Assembly (NCBI GenBank): GCA_900642245.1
Contig: CAAAJI010000279.1
Location: 38,954-73,378 of the forward strand
Origin: Fragilaria radians
Lineage: Eukaryota; Bacillariophyta; Fragilariophyceae; Fragilariales; Fragilariaceae
Length of the DNA: 34,425 nucleotides
Direction of reading: 5' to 3'
Both the position numbers and the translations under genes were made by a program. A model generated the notes under the pieces. That model worked only from the letters and a program-made list of their open reading frames with translations, did no database searches and was not told where the DNA came from. This document shows positions 31,852 to 34,425 of the stretch, one piece after another (the stretch's first letter is position 1; each line of letters starts with the position of its first letter).

Positions 31852-32787
31852 ATGAGTATTTTTTCTTTTGGAATCATAAACGGCTCAATTTTCAAGACCG
31901 ATATTTTCAATTATATGTCACCGTTGCATCAAGTCTGTTTCCCAACCAAGCTGGGATCTTTAGAATTACTTAGTAAAACTGCAATGGATCACGACCCTAG
32001 AGAAGTGAAGCATCAATCAACACATGCAATAGATGTTACAAATGACCTAAATCCAGGTCATGATCATGTGCCATGCTCGCATCTTCTGTCAATGGAGTTA
32101 CATTCCGCCGATAAGCCATGCTCGAAAGATTCTGAAAGAAAAAATCCTCAAACGTCGGCAAAAATGCTCTACACTAATTCACAAGCATTCAACCTACATT
32201 TGCCCCCCGATCTGGCAGGGGAAAACGCCACTGATAATCGAAATCATTTATCTACTCCATTTTTCCCTACAGTAAGCTCCTCTGATTCATTAGAACAAAA
32301 AGGGTGTCAATGCGTCAGTCACATGAGATCGCCATTATGCATGACAAATCTGATTCGGGAGAATGTGGACCTAAAAATTGAATTGGGCGAAGCCAGAAAG
32401 AAAATAAATTTACTACTTAATGAGCTGAACCGTTCCAGTTGCAACATTCGCGAGCTACGCCTTCTCTCTGAGGGTAACAAAATCTCCGATATTCCAGTGG
32501 CAGACATGATTGAAATTATGAAAGAATATGGCTCGGAAGTTTCCAACAAGAAATTTCTTCAAGCAAGAAAAGAAAATCCACAGCCTGCATCCATTGTGCG
32601 ACAATTTCGTCGATGGAACCCAAACTTTTTTCAATATTTTGAACGGCAGAACGGACTTTGGATACCTAAGTTAGGTAAGGCTCAAGAGTTGCAACGACGT
32701 CAAAGAATACGCAACGTTTTAAGGCATCATCGGCAAAACCCTCCAGCTTCCGGGAGTAGCCTGCACAAGGACGATGAGAGAAAATAG
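31852..32787 (+). CDS. Hypothetical 311-aa protein with coiled coil and conserved-looking basic C-terminal domain
   Basis: Single ATG-started ORF; ATGs at codons 22 and 45 are alternative starts. The N-terminal ~155 residues are low-complexity with Ser, His and Pro. A Cys pair region (GCQCVSHMRSPLCM) leads into a leucine-spaced helix LIRENVDLKIELGEARKKIN (about 168-187) predicted as coiled coil. The last ~90 residues are basic and aromatic, with IVRQFRRWNPNFFQYFERQN and LWIPKLGKAQELQRRQRIRN. That part looks like a compact folded domain, possibly nucleic-acid binding, but I do not recognise it. Codon use is like neighbouring genes, and the frame is intact. Regulation cannot be read from the flanks. 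Confidence 0.6.
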   Translation: MSIFSFGIINGSIFKTDIFNYMSPLHQVCFPTKLGSLELLSKTAMDHDPREVKHQSTHAIDVTNDLNPGHDHVPCSHLLSMELHSADKPCSKDSERKNPQTSAKMLYTNSQAFNLHLPPDLAGENATDNRNHLSTPFFPTVSSSDSLEQKGCQCVSHMRSPLCMTNLIRENVDLKIELGEARKKINLLLNELNRSSCNIRELRLLSEGNKISDIPVADMIEIMKEYGSEVSNKKFLQARKENPQPASIVRQFRRWNPNFFQYFERQNGLWIPKLGKAQELQRRQRIRNVLRHHRQNPPASGSSLHKDDERK

Positions 32788-33775
32788 AATAAGGCTAAAA
32801 AACTTAAGATAATATACCCATGCATATTTTTTTGTAGAATCATTATCTTCCAAGGAGAGTAGATATCGAATGGTATCAGGTAAGCATTATCAACAGAGAA
32901 ATGAATCAACAACGAAAGTTTAATTTGAAAGACTTTATTTGCTATCTTTCCCCTCACCTATGGTTCATTCATGAGCTTCAATTGCAAATAAAAAATTGTC
33001 CAACGAATTCCCTCGATTTGCATTTTTTTAATTTCTCTGTCGACAACTGAACTATTAAAAAGATTTGATAGCTTTAGGTTCACAGCAAAATGATATTAAT
33101 TGATTTTTTCATGGCTTCCTGAGATATGGCATGAATTCAATGAAAATACTCAAGAAATATAGCAATCCAGATAACATGCTCATTTTCTCTTGGAACATTT
33201 TTTGTGATTAACGTAACCTTATGGCCTACTTCTCCTTACTTGACAAGTTGAGTTTTATGCAGGCAGTTATTTAAGAATTTTCAAGCATTCTTCAGTGTTC
33301 ACATAAACATCTTCATGTGTTTGGGGTATCACTTGATTTACTGGAAGAGCATCTTTGATTTTAGAATGCGTTGCCCTGGCAAAACGGATTCCTCTGTCAC
33401 AACAAGTCTTCCAGCAACCCTGTAAAGTTTGAATATCTAATTGTTATAAGGTAGCTTATTCTACAAGTGAAATAAGATTTACACGAAAAAATATATATCG
33501 ATTGTTATCCTGCTGAACCTTCACGATAGTGATAAGAAGCAATACTCCATTGGTATTTTGATATCATTTACCATTGCCAAGGTTGAAGCATTTGTGTGTA
33601 TTTGGAAGTAATGTGTTTTAGATAGGTGATTAATTCAGGAGTGACACCTAATCATAGATACTACTTGGATATAAAGTTATCTTCTCCAAGCCTTGGGTAG
33701 AAAAAACTCCCATTTTAAACTACTTTTGGTGCCCTAAGAAATTTTCAATAAACGAAACCTCCATTACTGAAGAGA
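32788..33775. other. Intergenic stretch of about 1 kb with a possible spliced minus-strand exon
   Basis: Mostly AT-rich. On the minus strand, 33419-33267 stays open for 50 codons after TTTACAG and reads GCWKTCCDRGIRFARATHSK at its start, ending in EECLKILK and TAA; it looks coding but lacks a matching upstream exon. A second open piece on the same strand near 33647-33566 (GVTPELITYLKHITSKYTQM) is followed by a GTAAAT donor, but the phases of the two do not agree. These are left as candidates. Confidence 0.3.
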
Positions 33776-34425
33776 ATGTCTGTCTCGGCACTCAAGATTA
33801 AGGCTTTCTTGGGAAAGATCAAAGAAGATGTAATTGATTGTGGTGATGCCGATGTATCAGTTTCAACGTTATCCAATGCTTTAGCTTTGTTAGAAATCTT
33901 GCAACGAGGTGTCATCCCCACAGCGACTTGTCAAGATGACGCTTCCAAGATCGTTGATGCCATTCGTTCCACAGCTGGGAAGACGTTACTCGATTCTTCT
34001 TCATCACTTCCAAAACCTTTGTTGGCGGGATCATCTGCCATGGCTGGCATGGTTGCCGAGAAGCTTGCGACGGTTGCAGTCCTGCAGGAAAAAGACTTGA
34101 GTTTAACCACGCACCACCTGTCCTCAGCAATGGCTCGATGCCAAGATGTTCATGACAGCCGTCTCATGATTCTTCTGCAGATTTTCTCGGATGGGTCACA
34201 ACAAGCACAACGAGAAAAATTACTAATTCTATCGGAGGGCTACTTTCTTCGAGCGGCGTCCTTCCAACCAGATCCACCGCAAATGTGGAAAAGGACCATG
34301 GATGTTATTTTGGCGCGATTAGAGGATATTCCACATCCTCTCTCGGCAGCTTACCCTATCAGTCAGTTGATACGAATAGCAAAAGCAAAAAATAATCCCA
34401 AACGTGTCGCTGAGTTGACACTGCG
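33776..34425 (+). CDS. Hypothetical protein, helical, 5' part only (3' truncated by window edge)
   Basis: An ATG at 33776 opens a frame that runs without a stop for 216 codons to the window end. The text begins MSVSALKIKAFLGKIKEDVI, then a run of amphipathic helices (LSNALALLEILQRGVIPTAT, KIVDAIRSTAGKTLLD, LLAGSSAMAGMVAEKLATVA), DSRLMILLQIFSDG and LSAAYPISQLIRIAKAKNNP. The alternation of helices with short loops suggests an alpha-solenoid or similar all-helical fold. I recognise no family. No signal peptide or membrane segment is visible in the part seen, so a soluble protein is likely. The upstream ~125 bp have no obvious TATA or CCAAT box. Confidence 0.7.
   Translation, partial: MSVSALKIKAFLGKIKEDVIDCGDADVSVSTLSNALALLEILQRGVIPTATCQDDASKIVDAIRSTAGKTLLDSSSSLPKPLLAGSSAMAGMVAEKLATVAVLQEKDLSLTTHHLSSAMARCQDVHDSRLMILLQIFSDGSQQAQREKLLILSEGYFLRAASFQPDPPQMWKRTMDVILARLEDIPHPLSAAYPISQLIRIAKAKNNPKRVAELTL

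Overview
The window is nuclear DNA of a eukaryote, most likely a diatom or related stramenopile alga. The grounds are spliceosomal introns of about 60-190 nt with GT..AG ends, eukaryote-only proteins (TBP, RFC3, COX17, TSR2, a WBP4-like splicing factor, a mitochondrial carrier), a signal peptide ending in an N-A-F junction typical of proteins sent to complex red-algal plastids, a PT-repeat secreted protein, and several families I associate with diatoms. The assignment is an inference from gene content.

Layout. 1-7150 is gene-dense and the strands alternate: 3' end of a histone deacetylase (+), a type II membrane protein (-), TBP (+, 2 exons), COX17 (-, 2 exons), a secreted or plastid S33 alpha/beta hydrolase (+), and a 751-aa protein with a PH-like region and a RelA/SpoT-like region (-, 2 exons). 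7149-11199 is about 4 kb of AT-rich DNA without a convincing intact gene; at 10371-10881 there is a possible decayed coding region. 11200-17683 is one four-exon minus-strand gene for a secreted protein of about 2,091 residues that joins DUF1800 and DUF1501, two families usually encoded by adjacent genes in bacteria. 17684-20289 is again gene-poor and contains an 18-base G run. 20290-24910 is dense: a GSTCD/METTL-type methyltransferase (+), an unknown acidic protein with an RVxF motif (-), RFC3 (+, 2 exons) and a citrate-type mitochondrial carrier (-, 2 exons). After a 1.6-kb gap come the WBP4-like protein (-), TSR2 (+), a ZIFL-type MFS transporter (-), an unknown 311-aa protein (+) and the 5' part of an unknown helical protein that runs off the end (+).

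Organisation. Most gene pairs are convergent or divergent. The four short divergent spacers (about 140-410 bp) all carry CCAAT boxes in one or both orientations, and the RFC3 side of its spacer has an exact E2F-type site 45 bp before the ATG. The genes do not form one pathway. They are mostly housekeeping functions (transcription, replication, respiration, ribosome assembly, splicing). The DUF1800-DUF1501 fusion, set between two long gene-poor stretches, is the outstanding accessory element.

Several start codons were moved from a near-cognate codon to the first in-frame ATG, and intron boundaries were placed by reading frame plus protein similarity. Family calls come from recognising motifs; no database search was run.
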